Position numbers and translations under genes: made by a program
Notes under the pieces: model-generated
Databases searched by the model: none
Told to the model about the DNA's origin: nothing
Seen by the model: only the letters and a program-made list of their open reading frames with translations
NCBI RefSeq assembly: GCF_000143415.4
Contig: NW_003314345.1
Span: 570,264-634,263 of the forward strand
DNA from: Selaginella moellendorffii
Taxonomy: Eukaryota; Streptophyta; Lycopodiopsida; Selaginellales; Selaginellaceae
Length of the DNA: 64,000 nucleotides
Direction: 5' to 3'
Part shown: positions 9,906 to 20,692 of the stretch, piece after piece
Layout of the letters: the number at the start of each line of letters is the position of its first letter
Position numbering within the stretch: position 1 is the first letter of the stretch

Positions 9906-12364
9906 ATGGCGTTCCAGCATTTCTGGAAGATCATCGTCCTCCCAGCGCTCTTGTGTTTGAGCGTCACTTCATCTGGAAGAGCCTACGATGATCCCACTAC
10001 CAAAGTGAGTAGTAAATTCTCGACTGATAGAAAGAGCGATCGCTTACCTGTGTTGTGTGTTCGTAGACTTATGTTGTTTACATGGGAGGAAAACAAGCCG
10101 GGATCGAGCCAGCATCGGTCACTGCAGGACACCATCAAATCCTTGCGCAAGTCTTTGGAAGGCAAGCTAAAGAACTTACAGATCGTCGCGATTTTTTGCT
10201 TTCTTTCCTCCTGGCTGATAGACGACATCCTTTTTCTTCATTTCCAGCATGGAGATGGCAGCGAGCAAGATCCGGTATAGTTACAACTATGCTTTCAGTG
10301 GATTCTCGGCAACACTGACAGCGGATGAAGCTGAAAAGATAAAAGGTGATCAGCTGAGAATACAAAACAAGAGGAGAAAATCTCACCTTTTGATCTTGCA
10401 GGAATGCCCGGAGTTGTGAGCGTTTTTCGCAGCAGAAACATCCAGCTGCATACTACCAGATCGTGGGACTTCCTAGGCCTCTCACTGTCCAAACAAGTCC
10501 CATTAAATGCATCCTCAGACGTGATAGTCGGTCTACTAGATACTGGTACGTACCTTGGTTCTTGTCTCGCTGGTTTTCTCTAACTCTGGCTTCGTGAAGG
10601 CATTTGGCCGGAATCCAAGAGCTTCAGTGACGCCGGCATGGGACCTGTACCGTCGAGATGGAAAGGACAATGCGTAAACGGTGCCACTAACGTCTCGGAA
10701 AAAGTTATATGCAACAGGTACCTCATCCTCGTATTGCATGGCTCCTGTTCGACTTGAAAGGATGTTCTCGCAGGAAAGTAATTGGAGCTCGCTACTACGA
10801 GCTCGGCGTAAGCCAGAGGAGATATGAATCCGGCAGGGACGAGATCGGGCACGGATCACACACAGCGTCCACAGCTGCAGGAAGAGAAGTTCCAGGAGCA
10901 AACTCAGACGGGACAGCCAAAGGAACAGCTCGAGGAGGCTTACCGGGAGCTCGGATCGCCGTGTACAAAGTCTGCTGGATCTTCAAAAAGTGTAGCGACG
11001 ACGGGATCCTGGCTGCCTTTGACGACGCTATAAAAGATGGAGTCGACATCCTGTCCATCTCGCTCGGTGCCGAGACGCCAGCGTCGTTCGACCAAGACAG
11101 CGTTGCGATTGGAACCTTTCATGCCGCTCAGCACGGGATCAGTATTTCAACCTCGGCTGGAAACAGTGGTCCGATGATGGGATCCATCGCAAACTTTGCT
11201 CCTTGGATGTTAAGCATCGCTGCAAGCACTACGGACAGGGGCGATAGCTCTTTGACATCAGAATCGGTATAGTAGCAAGCTTTTCACTTTGAAAAAAATT
11301 TCAGCATGTTTACTTGGAATTTTCTCAGCCCAGCCAAGGACTGCCAACTTCAAGCGCACCAGTCATTCCGTATTTCTCAGCAAGAGGACCTAGCAGATTC
11401 AGTCCAAGCATTCTCAAAGTAAGAAGCTGCAAGCTCTCCAAAGCACAAAGTTAACTCAGACCTTTGTTCTCTGCTTTCTTTTCTTGTTCCATGCTCGAAG
11501 CCGGATGTTGCTGCTCCGGGAGTTCACATCCTTGCAGCTTGGCCTGACAACATAGCCACCGAGAATGGAGAAATTAACCAACAGTTTGGATTTCTTACCG
11601 GAACATCCATGGCCTGTCCTCATGCCACGGGAGTCATCGCTTACGTGAAATCGCTCCACCCGAAATGGAGTCCAGCGGCTATCAAGTCGGCCATCATGAC
11701 AACAGGTAAAGCTTTCTTCTTCCCTGCAAACGAAAGAAAAAGAAAAACCGTGAGAACGTGATCTAAGACTTCGCTTGTTCTTGCAGCAAACAATCTAGAC
11801 AATACCAAGAAAGTGATGAAGGTCGACTCTGGAGACACTGGAACTCCATTCGACTATGGAACCGGAGAAGTCCAGCCGGTCCTAGCAGCTGATCCTGGCC
11901 TTGTCTACGATCTGGACGTCGCAGACTACGTGACTCACCTTTGCAGCGATGGATTCACCTCGGCCCAGCTGCGAACAATCTCTGGAAACCCAAACATTAC
12001 TTGTCCATCGCCCAAGAAGCATCCCCGGCCTCCTCTCAACTATCCCTCTTTCTCCTTCCCGGCGCTCGAAATCGCGGTCCCCCAGTCATCCCAGCGGACG
12101 CTCACAAACGTCGGCCCCGAGAAAGCATCCACCTACACCGCTACCATCACCAATGCCGAGGCTTCCACAGCCGCGTCTATCACCGTGGCGCCTTCCAAGC
12201 TCGCCTTCACCAAGATCGGCCAGAAACTCGCCTACACGCTCACCGTGAATGCCTCCGCGGCGCCAAGCTCGCCGATCGAGTGGGCGTTCGCGTGGATCAG
12301 CTGGAGCGATGGGAAGCACCAGGTCAAGAGTCCCATCGCCATGAAGATAAACCCTAAATCCTGA
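9906..12364 (+). CDS. Subtilisin-like serine protease (S8A) lacking the PA domain, 639 aa
   Basis: Nine exons (9906-10004, 10067-10161, 10248-10345, 10402-10545, 10600-10717, 10774-11266, 11329-11418, 11501-11705, 11787-12364) join in frame. A signal peptide ([20 protein letters not shown]) precedes an I9 propeptide ([32 protein letters not shown]). The catalytic triad is visible: Asp in VIVGLLDTG (about residue 143), His in GHGSHTAS (about 212) and Ser in [11 protein letters not shown] (about 415). The oxyanion Asn is in SAGNSGP. The Fn3-like C-terminal domain follows LNYPSFSFP. The usual PA insertion of some 130 residues between the Asn and Ser blocks is absent: STTDRG is followed within one small intron by [10 protein letters not shown]. 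Intron 2 has a GC donor (10162-10163). An extracellular protease is expected. Confidence 0.88.
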
Positions 12365-12429
12365 CCGGAATGTAGGGCTCTTTAAAATCTTGTAGAGAAT
12401 ATGCCAAATTTGAATTCAAATTTGCCCTA

Positions 12430-13270
12430 ATAATGGTAATGAATTTCTTTCATGGCAAAGCGCTAGATCCAAGAAGTGGCGATTGGGAGTAAGCAATGTC
12501 ATGGATGACATTGCTTACTGAACAGTGCAAACGACGTTATCTTTTTCTTTTGACTCTGAAGATCCAAAACGATGACATGGCAAATACAGCTGACCTCGCG
12601 AGTAGTAGAAGTTTTTGCAGTAGCTCCTGCTGGGATCGAATCCATTACGAAGAAGTTCGCTGGAACCATCTAAAGAGCCGAAAACCCGGGAGATCTTGAT
12701 CTTGGATGGCAGATCTAGTTGACCATCGAGCCAAAGCCTTCATGGGAATATCAACAATTCCAGCAAGGTGTGAGCTACCTATAGTTACGCATGGGTTTTA
12801 CTCGAAAAACTTGAACTTGTATGGTTGTCTTGTAAATCAATAACAATTTATCAACAGAAAGTAGCGATTTGGAAACGATGCTATCTTTTTCCTGGCTTTG
12901 AATATCCAAAACGATGACAACGCGAGAGAGCGGCAATAATGACTTGGAGATCTTGATCTTGGATGCAGGTCTTACACTGTCATCTTTTTTCAAGTCGACC
13001 ACAGTGAGCGCGAGAAGAAGGCGATTTTGGCCGTGCCCGAGCTCTTGGTGGCGAGGATACGTCGTTCCATCGTCGCAGCCAATAAAGAACTTTTTTTGAT
13101 CGCTTCTTTCGCGGCGAAATTGCCCGGCTGTCCTCGTGATCTCCAAATCCCCACGTTGCGCCCTGGGCCTAGATGAGCGCGCAAAATCAATCCAAATCAT
13201 GCTCTTGTAGCCCAGGAGCTCTTGAAAATCGAAATTAACCTGGAGCGGCAGATCGCGGAGCTCCACCATT
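12430..13270 (-). pseudogene. Broken copies of the neighbouring ADP-ribosyltransferase-like gene
   Basis: Two degraded blocks match the gene at 14406-15321. Block A (about 12465-12665) copies its 3' exon region with a small inverted insertion near 12495-12520 and many substitutions. Block B (about 12855-13270) joins the REVVIVLDIQS-like 3' end directly to the middle and 5' parts (TVVDLKK, KIKISKS), so the central region encoding the HGT motif is deleted. The frame at 12775-13269 is therefore a deletion product, not an intact gene. It ends upstream in MVELRDLPLQVNFDFQELLG, which has no counterpart in the intact gene. Confidence 0.7.
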
Positions 13271-14405
13271 CCTTTGATTGCGCGAAGAACTCGAGCGCGC
13301 GCCCTAACCCTCTCAAAATTTTGGCGCCAAAATCAAATTTGGTGTCATTGCTTGAACGTTTTGGAAACAATGATGCTCACAATGCTGTCCTCTTGTCTTG
13401 AGGAGCTGAGACATGGTCAAGGTACTTTGCTTTTGTCATCCAAGCGCTATTCTCTCAACGTTTAAAACTCTACTATCTGCCAAGAAGTTTTCCCCCTCCA
13501 AGGTTTTAGTCAAGAGCCTCCTCTATCGTCTGATGAAGCATTTCCAGAGTCAAGGAAGATGTTTTGATCAACCATAATACTAGTTTATAAATAAGTGTAA
13601 TTTCTGCCCTTTTCATACAGGGACCGCTTGGAGCTGTTCAAGCCAGGGACATTTTCCAAAGCTTGGTTCGTTCTTTTATTTCTATTACGTCTGTGTCATC
13701 TCTGATTTTTCCAGGCATCCTCACCGATTTACTTGAAAATCAACAGACATATGGGAGAAGCAAGGAGTTTCAAAGAAGAAGTTACTAGAGAGATCAACAC
13801 CAGATACACCTGTACAACATGAAGACAGTTCAAAACTGGTCCAAGCTACACGCAGCAAAGTCGATGGACGTCGGCTAAAGACTTCCTGCTTGATTTCATC
13901 AGAGAACATTATGGAGAAATTGCAATTCCGCTCCAATAGTTCTGAATTGGAAGGGTTTATACATTGGTAATGTAGATTAGTCTGGAGTTATATATTGGAA
14001 TCAAAGGGTTTATACATAGAAAACCAATCTAAAACGTTGAATGTCTTAAAAACCAATGAAAAGAGCCAATGTAGCCCATCTAAAAAACATGTGTGTGTGT
14101 TTTTTAAAAAAAATTCTTGTGAAAAGGCATGCCATGTGGACCAAAAGAGGAAGTAAACAACATCAAGAAGACTGAGTGATTTTGTTCATACTCACTAAAT
14201 TACCTATCAATGTAGTACCTTAACCCCATCTAACACTGAAGTATATATAACCTTTCATAATCTTCCTCCGTTAGAGGCTGGCTGCTACAAAAGATTAGCA
14301 TAAAAGATTAGTTTAATTGCATAAGACTAGCATAAGTGATTAGTCTAATTGATTGGCATATAAGATTAGAAAAAAATGTACTAAAATATCTTCCTGCTCA
14401 AAAAG
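13271..14405. other. AT-rich intergenic stretch, no supportable gene
   Basis: A possible stray exon with an acceptor near 13715 (GILTDLLENQQTYGRSKEF) is visible, but no partners can be joined. Near 14285-14370 there is a short imperfect tandem repeat of a (ca)taagattag type unit. Poly-A/T runs occur around 14100-14115. Confidence 0.4.
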
Positions 14406-15321
14406 CTAAATCCAAAAGGTAGCGATTGGGAGTAAGTAATGTGGTGTCCCGCATGGAACTACGCAAATGTTGCCATCTTTTGTTTTGCTTTGAATATCCA
14501 AAACGATGACAACGCGTGAGAGCTGATGGCCGCGGCGGCAATAATCTCTAGCAAACACGGCCGACCTCGCAAAGTAGAAGTCTGCGTGGCAGCTCTTGCT
14601 GAATCCATTGCGAAGAATGGAATCGATGTTAACCTCGGGAGTCCCGTGGAAGCCGATGCCAATCGATCCCATCTCCGTTCCTATACTTCCAATTAGATCG
14701 CATTGGAAAGAAGATGGAAACTTTACCTCTTTCCGGGTTGTAGAAAGCCTCACAAAACTTGCTATAGATCGGATGCTTCTCCCGCTCCCCGGGCGTGACC
14801 ACGTAAGGACTCAGCTTCATGTCACTCCCTCCATGCACTTTCTCCAGGAACTCTGCGAGTTTGTTGTCCACGAGCCAGTCCAGCCACTGTTTTCCAGTGA
14901 GCTTTGATCCCTCGGAGCACTCGCCGGGCACTGGAACCAGCTGAAGAGCCGAGTGATGCCACACCGGCACCATGCGCTGCGAGCTTGCATCTATGGAATC
15001 TGGCGAGCTTGCATCCATGGAGTCTGGCGAGGTTGCAGCCATGGAGTCTGGCGTGGAGCTAGAGTCTGGCTTGGATCCAGACTCTGGCGTGGAGCTAGAC
15101 TCTGACTTGGAGATCTTGATCTTGGATGGCTTGCGGCCCCAGGTCTTGGACACTGTCATCTTTTTCAAGTCGACCACCGTGAGCGCCAGGCATCCCGAGA
15201 AGAAGGCGAATTTGGTCGTGCCGGAGCTCTTGGCGGCGAGGATCCTCTCGGACAAGAACTTGGATTCGCACTCCTTCCACGTCGTTCCATCGTCCCTGCT
15301 GATCCACACTTGGTCCGTCAT
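14406..15321 (-). CDS. Candidate PARP-like ADP-ribosyltransferase-fold protein, 289 aa
   Basis: Two exons (14727-15321 and 14406-14680) joined by a 46-nt intron keep frame and give 289 residues. The N-terminal part (MTDQVWISRDDGTTWKECES) is followed by LTVVDLKKMTV. A low-complexity linker with repeated PDSM/SSTPDS units comes next, then a compact region (GKQWLDWLVDNKLAEFLEKV, YSKFCEAFYNPE). The C-terminal exon has GIGFHGTPEVNIDSILRNGF, then FYFARSAVFARDYCR and VVIVLDI. The H-G-T plus N-I-x-S-I-L-x-N-G-F pattern followed by a YFA-type strand is the hallmark layout of PARP-fold ADP-ribosyltransferases. The catalytic glutamate cannot be assigned by eye, so activity is uncertain. Partial duplicates lie at 12430-13270. 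Confidence 0.65.
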
Positions 15322-15449
15322 ACTACCGCTTTTTAAAGTAACCTAGCTCAAAAATGCCCGTGTCCGCTTTGATCGGCCTTAAAATTCATAGCACAGATCA
15401 AAATGTTGCGCCAAACTTGCTTATTTCAATCTGTTTTTGGCTGAATTTT

Positions 15450-16125
15450 ATTAAATGATTGGTAGGATCAGATTCGATCTTGCATGGCTGCTACCTTCAT
15501 CTTCCAACGCCATTGCCTCCTTCTCTCATTCTTCCACTGGAATTCTTCTCGCGTCGGCAGCATCCTCCTCCCGAGGAGCTGAGGCCGTGCACAGTCGAGA
15601 GTCTCCTCCTGGAGGTACCGGCAAAATCATCCAGGCTTCAGCGATGCCGTCTTCTTCTTCTCCTACGCGCTACTGCCACCCCATCTGCTTCCTGCGTGTT
15701 CTCCTCCGGGCTTGCCTCTACGATCGCGCGCGAAGAGCTCCTGCCCGAGATAGTCTTTTCCCTGGCACCTTGCACGGCTTTGGCGACGACTCGATGCCGA
15801 GGTATGTGCAACGCCAAGATCACCGCTCTGTGCAAGGAGGCCTGGCTGGACGCTGCTCTGCCGGAGTATGACTGCTGAGGAAGTGGCCGCCAGCCACCAT
15901 CTTCCAGCCATACACGGCCAGGCCCCTGCAAGCTGAAGCGGCTGGAGCAGGCCTTGATCTCAGGTGATCGATCTCTTGGGGCGCAGCAACAACTCCCAAA
16001 TCGGAAAGATGGACGAGGCGCTGAACCAGCTGGAGAGGATGCCCGAGACTGGAAGCTCTCCGGACGTGGTTACTTACACCACTCTCATGAATGGCTTCAA
16101 GTTGGCGAGGCTGGACGATGCGTAG
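15450..16125 (+). pseudogene. Pentatricopeptide repeat (PPR) gene remnant
   Basis: Around 15814-15870 the frame NAKITALCKEAWLDAALPE resembles a PPR motif (YNALIDALCKAGRLDEAL consensus). Around 15996-16122 a second motif is clear: KMDEALNQLERMPETGSSPD, then VVTYTTLMNGFKLARLDDA followed by a stop. The two lie in different frames with stops between, and no full array exists, so this is a decayed or truncated PPR gene. Lycophytes have very large PPR families, so relics are expected. Confidence 0.65.
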
Positions 16126-16264
16126 CTTCATGGAGAATGACGCCGTGCATACTCTCGGCGAGATGAGGAGGAGGAGCTGTTCGTCTTGCTTTACCTCCAC
16201 TGAGAAGATGAGGTGTGTCTTGAAGCTGTGATAATGAATATTGACATGACTGACCATGTAAACA

Positions 16265-16890
16265 TAGTGGTAAGCTTTTGAGAGTAATAAAGCATTTCGC
16301 TTGCCTGATGAATTCTTCCAGTTCGTCAACAACTAAGTTACAAAGGTGGCTTCAACCAGAGGTCCCTCACAGACAGGAAGTTCAGGCAAGTTTATGAAAT
16401 GACAATGGAGAACTTGGGCGACGCCTCTCTTCTCTTTATCTCAGCTCAACACAACGATCAAGCGCAAAGATCGACCAATCTAGAATCTCCAAAATCCGCA
16501 AATGGGTTCTTCCAAGGACGAAGCGCCGGCCTGGAGCATTGAGAATGCTGGGGATGGTGGGCGACAATCGACCAAAACGCTATGTATTTTCCAAAGATAT
16601 CCTGCCATACGGTTTAAGTAGATGGTATTGTTATTTTATTATCGGAGCCCGGTTGCTGAGATGATGGCTATGAGGTAAGTGTAGAGGTAAACCGTTGTAG
16701 AAGACCCGGGTTCGATGCCGAAGAGTCCAACCAACAAGGACTTTATGCAAAAGTTTTTTGCTCAATAAGTAGCCCTATTTCTGGTTTGGTAGCTCACTAA
16801 AAAAGCTTAGACCAGTCGGTTAAGACCCTGGTCTCCCAAACAATAGCTCTGAGGTTCGATTCTTGTTTGTATCTATAGATAGAATAGAGT
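16265..16890 (+). repeat. Copy 1 of a direct duplication of about 600 bp with tRNA-like SINE sequence
   Basis: This block is repeated at 18993-19600 with high identity (shared landmarks: cagttcgtcaacaa, gttcaggcaagtttatgaaa, ggttcttccaaggacgaagc, ctatgtattttccaaagata). Both copies lie on the same strand about 2.7 kb apart. The 3' part of each copy carries two tRNA-like heads. The duplication brackets the decayed region 16890-18990. Confidence 0.8.
16645..16888 (+). mobile_element. tRNA-derived SINE-like element with two tRNA-like heads (copy 1)
   Basis: Two segments look like RNA polymerase III internal promoters. The first runs gagcccggttgctgagatga ... with a B-box-like gggttcgatgcc near 16709-16720. 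The second has an A-box-like tagaccagtcggttaagacc near 16808-16827 and a B-box-like gaggttcgattct near 16851-16863. Spacing (A to B about 30-40 nt) fits a tRNA. Neither folds into a canonical tRNA with a clean acceptor stem, so a SINE is more likely than a tRNA gene. Confidence 0.55.
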
Positions 16891-18985
16891 GGGAAAATGC
16901 GGCAATAATCCTTGCAAAGCTTGAGCCCTAGTTTATTTTTCCCCTTCTCCATCATCGTTTCGCTTCGCCCCAGCAACGAACGACAAGATCGTCCAGCTCG
17001 AGTTCCGCAGCCCTGGCTCGCAGCTGCTCATGGATCTGACGCCGTTGTCGTCTGGGACTGGGAGCATCAGCTGCTCCTGCTCGGGAAATCGGGAAACCTC
17101 ACATTCGGGGATTCTAGCTCCTGTATGAGCTCAATGCTGGGGCGTGGATGCCAAGTGCCTCGTTGTGGAGATCCGGGGAAAATATTTCTGGATGCGTCTC
17201 TTTGATCCACTCTGTTAGATATGAAATTCGTGGAGAAAGGTAACGACTGTGACAGGGTTCCTTGGTAACTTGTAATGGTGTTCTTCTTCTTTGCCTTGGC
17301 AGTGTGAAGCACATCAGATTTGACGATGACGGAATGGGTGGATCAGTTGGACAGCTGCAGCGGACGCTCATTCCTCTCCAGCTCAGTTCTCTCCATCCCG
17401 TTCTCTCGGGTAGCTCTGGCTCCACTCGAGGCCGACACTTCCTCGTTGTCTGCTGCGAGAACAAAGACATCTTCTTCGATCTCAGCACAGTGCGTGCTCG
17501 GCAAACAAATCCTGGAAAACAAAGCGATGGTATGTTTGTGAGCATCATTTCTTTTTTATCTAGCGTCATCCTGGGTGATGCCAGTGTGGAGTTTCTTCTA
17601 CGCTTCGCTTGTGGAGTTGGTACGGCTTTTATGACGTCTAGCGGGGCGGTAAGTTGAGAGCTGTCGGGTTTTGATAGAGAGCCTAGTTAAATCTCTGGAT
17701 TTCCAGACGCTTTTGGTGTCCGGGGCTATGAATGGAATTGCTCTTTCCTGATTTGCCTCTGCAGGCTCACGATGGTGGTGTGCACGGTATGGAAATGGCC
17801 AAAGTACCAAGGGGACCTCCTCAACTTGTAACCAAGATGGCATTGGCCATCTGACTTCTTTCAGGGTAAGATACAGGTATTTCAAATTATTTCTGCAGGA
17901 ACTCTCTATTACTGTACAAAGATTTCGTTTCTCTCGAGTCAGTTTGTGTTTGCTGTGAATGTGCACCTGACTTTTAGTTTTACCGTGCAGGTGTGTGTTC
18001 GTTGATGCGGGGGTACGCGCCATTGATGTTGAAAGAAGGAAGAGATGAAAAACCGTGCAGCTCAGGGAGCCTCCATGGCAGATTGCTTTGTTGACAGTGG
18101 ACACTTCGACCACCTCTGTTACAGGTACGTTGGTTATACGCTTCGAAGTTTGGTAAATTTATTTCTGTCACAGGTTGTCCGGCTCGCTCCATTCCACGCT
18201 GCACCTTCAAGTTCACGGCCTCCGCCCGACCAAACGGATGTGGATGTGGAAGACAAGAAGGTTGCAGGCGTGGCGTTGCGATGGGGGAGGCGGCGTTGCT
18301 GTAGCAGTATCCAGATCACCTATGGAGCACAAGCGTCCTGGAGTCTGAGACGGCGTCCTTTGGATTGTTGACAGGTAACTGGATTGCGTTCATTTTAACG
18401 GAGCATGATCATTTGTGGACGTGCACTTTGTATGACAGGTTCATGGTTTATCCACCGATGTCTTGCTGCTCACGGAGACGTTAGCGCTGTGAAATGGTAT
18501 GCTTTACTGATTGGTAGTACTTGCTTTACTAGTAGTTCTTGTTTTGCAGGGCTTTCAGGCTTGGACGAGAGCACCATGATTGGACGACCTTGCTCAGTTT
18601 ATGCTAGGCATGGGCTGTGCTACTGAAGCTTTACATCTGCCTGGCATTCCGAAGGTGGGTTTGTCACTTACATTTCGAAGAGGTTTTGTGTTGAGCGAGT
18701 TGCTGTTGTGTAGGCTGGAGTATGACCTCGCAAGCAATGCCTCGTCATGCTAAGCCAAGAAGCTGATGCAGTTTGACAACCAAGGAGAAAACAAGCGACG
18801 CTCTGTGAAGTTGTCCGATGAGCTGGTAGATGCCAAGTGCTAAAAAAGCTGGCAGTGGCTGGTCCTGTCGAAGGGGAATCGAATGAGAATACTCGAGCGC
18901 TCATCCAGGTTTGTCTTTCTTGACATTCATTTGACCCATTGTAACAGCTCGTGCCTATTAGTTTAGATACAACAGGAGGCCCAGA
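16890..18985 (+). other. Decayed gene-like sequence, identity not established
   Basis: Several short plus-strand frames with plausible splice sites occur, but none join into a product. Fragments include VQLEFRSPGSQLLMDLTPLS (about 16990), CLVVEIRGKYFWMRLFDP (about 17150-17210), HFLVVCCENKDIFFDLSTV (about 17430-17490) and LAQFMLGMGCATEALHLPGI (about 18590-18650). The last two faintly recall coatomer alpha or beta-prime subunits (a WD region, then an alpha-solenoid), with stops in between. I cannot confirm this. The region is flanked by the two copies of the SINE-bearing duplication. Confidence 0.3.
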
Positions 18986-18992
18986 AACGTTG

Positions 18993-19600
18993 GTAGTGGT
19001 AAGCTTTTCAGAGTTACGAAGGATCGGTTGCCTGATGATCACTTGCAGTTCGTCAACAAGTAAGTTACAGAGGTGGCTTCAAGCGACAAAGCAAGTTCAG
19101 GCAAGTTTATGAAATGACAATGGAGAAGTTGGGCGACGCATCTCTTCTCTTTTCTTCAGCTCAACACAACGATCAAGCGCAAGATCGACCAATCTAGAAT
19201 CTCCAAAATCCGCGAATGGGTTCTTCCAAGGACGAAGCGCCGGCCTGGAGCATTGAGAATGCGGGGGATGGTGGGCGACATCGACCAAAACGCTATGTAT
19301 TTTCCAAAGATATCCTGCCATACGGTTTAAGTAGATGGTATTGTTATTTTATTATCGGAGCCCGGTTGCTGAGATGATGGCTATGAGGTAAGTGTAGAGG
19401 TAAACCGTTGTAGAAGACCCGGGTTCGATGCCGAAGAGTCCAATCAACAAGGACTTTATACTAAAATTTTTTGCTCAATAAGTAGCCCTAGTTCTGGTTT
19501 GGTAGCTCACTAAAAAAGCTTAGACCAGTCGGTTAAGACCCTGGTCTCCCAAAGCATAGGTCTGGGGTTCGATTCTTCTCTGTAGATAGAATAAAGTAAA
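18993..19600 (+). repeat. Copy 2 of the direct duplication of about 600 bp
   Basis: Partner of 16265-16890. It lacks a segment of about 14 bp present in copy 1 (ccagaggtccctca type, near 16355) and differs by scattered substitutions. It ends near the AT-rich tail after the second tRNA-like head. Confidence 0.8.
19354..19596 (+). mobile_element. tRNA-derived SINE-like element with two tRNA-like heads (copy 2)
   Basis: Same layout as 16645-16888: a first B-box-like gggttcgatgcc near 19420-19431, a second A-box-like tagaccagtcggttaagacc near 19520-19539, and a B-box-like ggggttcgattct near 19564-19576. An A-rich tail (gaataaagtaaag) follows. Confidence 0.55.
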
Positions 19601-19798
19601 GAATATTGAAGGCCAGATGGCTAACCTAGTTTTCCCCTTGTCCAGCAAGATTACCCCTGTTTAATCTGCAAAGTGATCGTCATCAGCTCTTTCCATCCAT
19701 GTTTGCTCTCCCAGAGTTATTGTGGCATGACAGCAAGAACAAGATCACTTATTTTTATTCAGCCAGTATAAACTCACCCACGGTTATACCCTTGCCAA

Positions 19799-20098
19799 TG
19801 GCTAGTTGGAGGAGGGCCGACAGTTCGATTTTTCCCTGTTAGACGAATTGTCAGATCCCTTTGCGGGTATCTGATTCTCATCTTTTCCCAGAAGCTGTGC
19901 TTCTTCTCCAGGAATGTATTCTCGAACGCGGACGGTTTGCCAGAACTCCACATTCCACAGCTGTGATTCTTCCACGCAGGGACATGGTTGAAACTCCAGA
20001 AAAGATTGAAACCGGGGGCCGGATTTGTGGAAGTTGAGAAGAGCCTCGATTAGCCACGCGTTGCACAAAGTGAGCCTGGGCTTGAGCCTCGCAATCTC
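19799..20098 (-). pseudogene. Orphan 3' exon of an unrecognised protein
   Basis: An open stretch on the minus strand follows a good acceptor (tctctag at about 20099) and reads EIARLKPRLTLCNAWLIEAL, then CVEESQLWNVEFWQTVRVRE and YIPGEEAQLLGKDENQIPAK before a stop. Its composition looks like real protein, but no upstream exons could be joined within the next 600 bp. It may be the last exon of a gene cut off by the SINE-associated duplication. Confidence 0.35.
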
Positions 20099-20099
20099 T

Positions 20100-20692
20100 A
20101 GAGACAGAAGCTCGCCAAATGACAGAATAAACTCAAAGGTCTTTTAGCTTGAAAGAATAAAGTCAAAGGATATTCCGCTGAATCGGCGCTAAAGAATTTA
20201 TTAAGCACAACAGGTAGAAATATAATACTTGTTTGATCTGATCGGATTCGCAGTGGAGGTTACAGGAGCATCCGGGAGTGGAAGATTAGACTTAACAAGA
20301 ACAAAACGCGAGAGAGCAAAGCAAAACCACCTTGACTAATCAATCGAATGGCTGCGCCGTCCACAGCTGTGGATCGCGATCCGGAGGGTTAGACGATGCT
20401 TGCAAGTGACCAGTTTCAAAGATCGCGCGAAGCAAGAAAGATCGAGGGTGGTCTTGAGAGGAAAGAAAGAATTTGATGCAGTCGGTTTGAAGACTGCAAA
20501 GCTGGAGCCGTGACAACAAAAGACAGCACTAGTGGTGGGAAAACTAACTCCTGCTGTACCAGGGATTCACCAGTAGCCGAGCAATCCATGGACAAAGACA
20601 GAAAACAGGCCGTGCGAGGGAAATGGTTAAAGTTTTTACAAAGTTTTAAACCTTACAAAAGGTGGCAGCCAACAAAGACGTTGAGCTTCCGA
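20100..20692. other. Intergenic / 3' flank of APH-like gene
   Basis: No coding feature supported. A small direct duplication (cagaataaactcaaagg and gaataaagtcaaagg) occurs near 20122-20170. Confidence 0.4.

Noticed and set aside
14990-15060. Tandem gagtctggc-type repeat as a regulatory array
   Set aside because: It encodes the in-frame PDSM/SPDS linker repeats of the ART-like protein, so coding repetition explains it.
15250-15310. Sialidase-type Asp-box (SRDDGTTW) at the start of the ART-like protein
   Set aside because: A single match to a short motif without beta-propeller repeats; treated as chance.
16645-16888. tRNA genes
   Set aside because: A- and B-box-like strings occur, but no clean cloverleaf with acceptor stem could be drawn, and the segments repeat as a block; a SINE is the better reading.
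16890-18985. Coatomer alpha/beta-prime pseudogene
   Set aside because: Only two faint local resemblances by eye, with no consistent exon chain. Kept as unidentified decayed sequence until a translated search is done.
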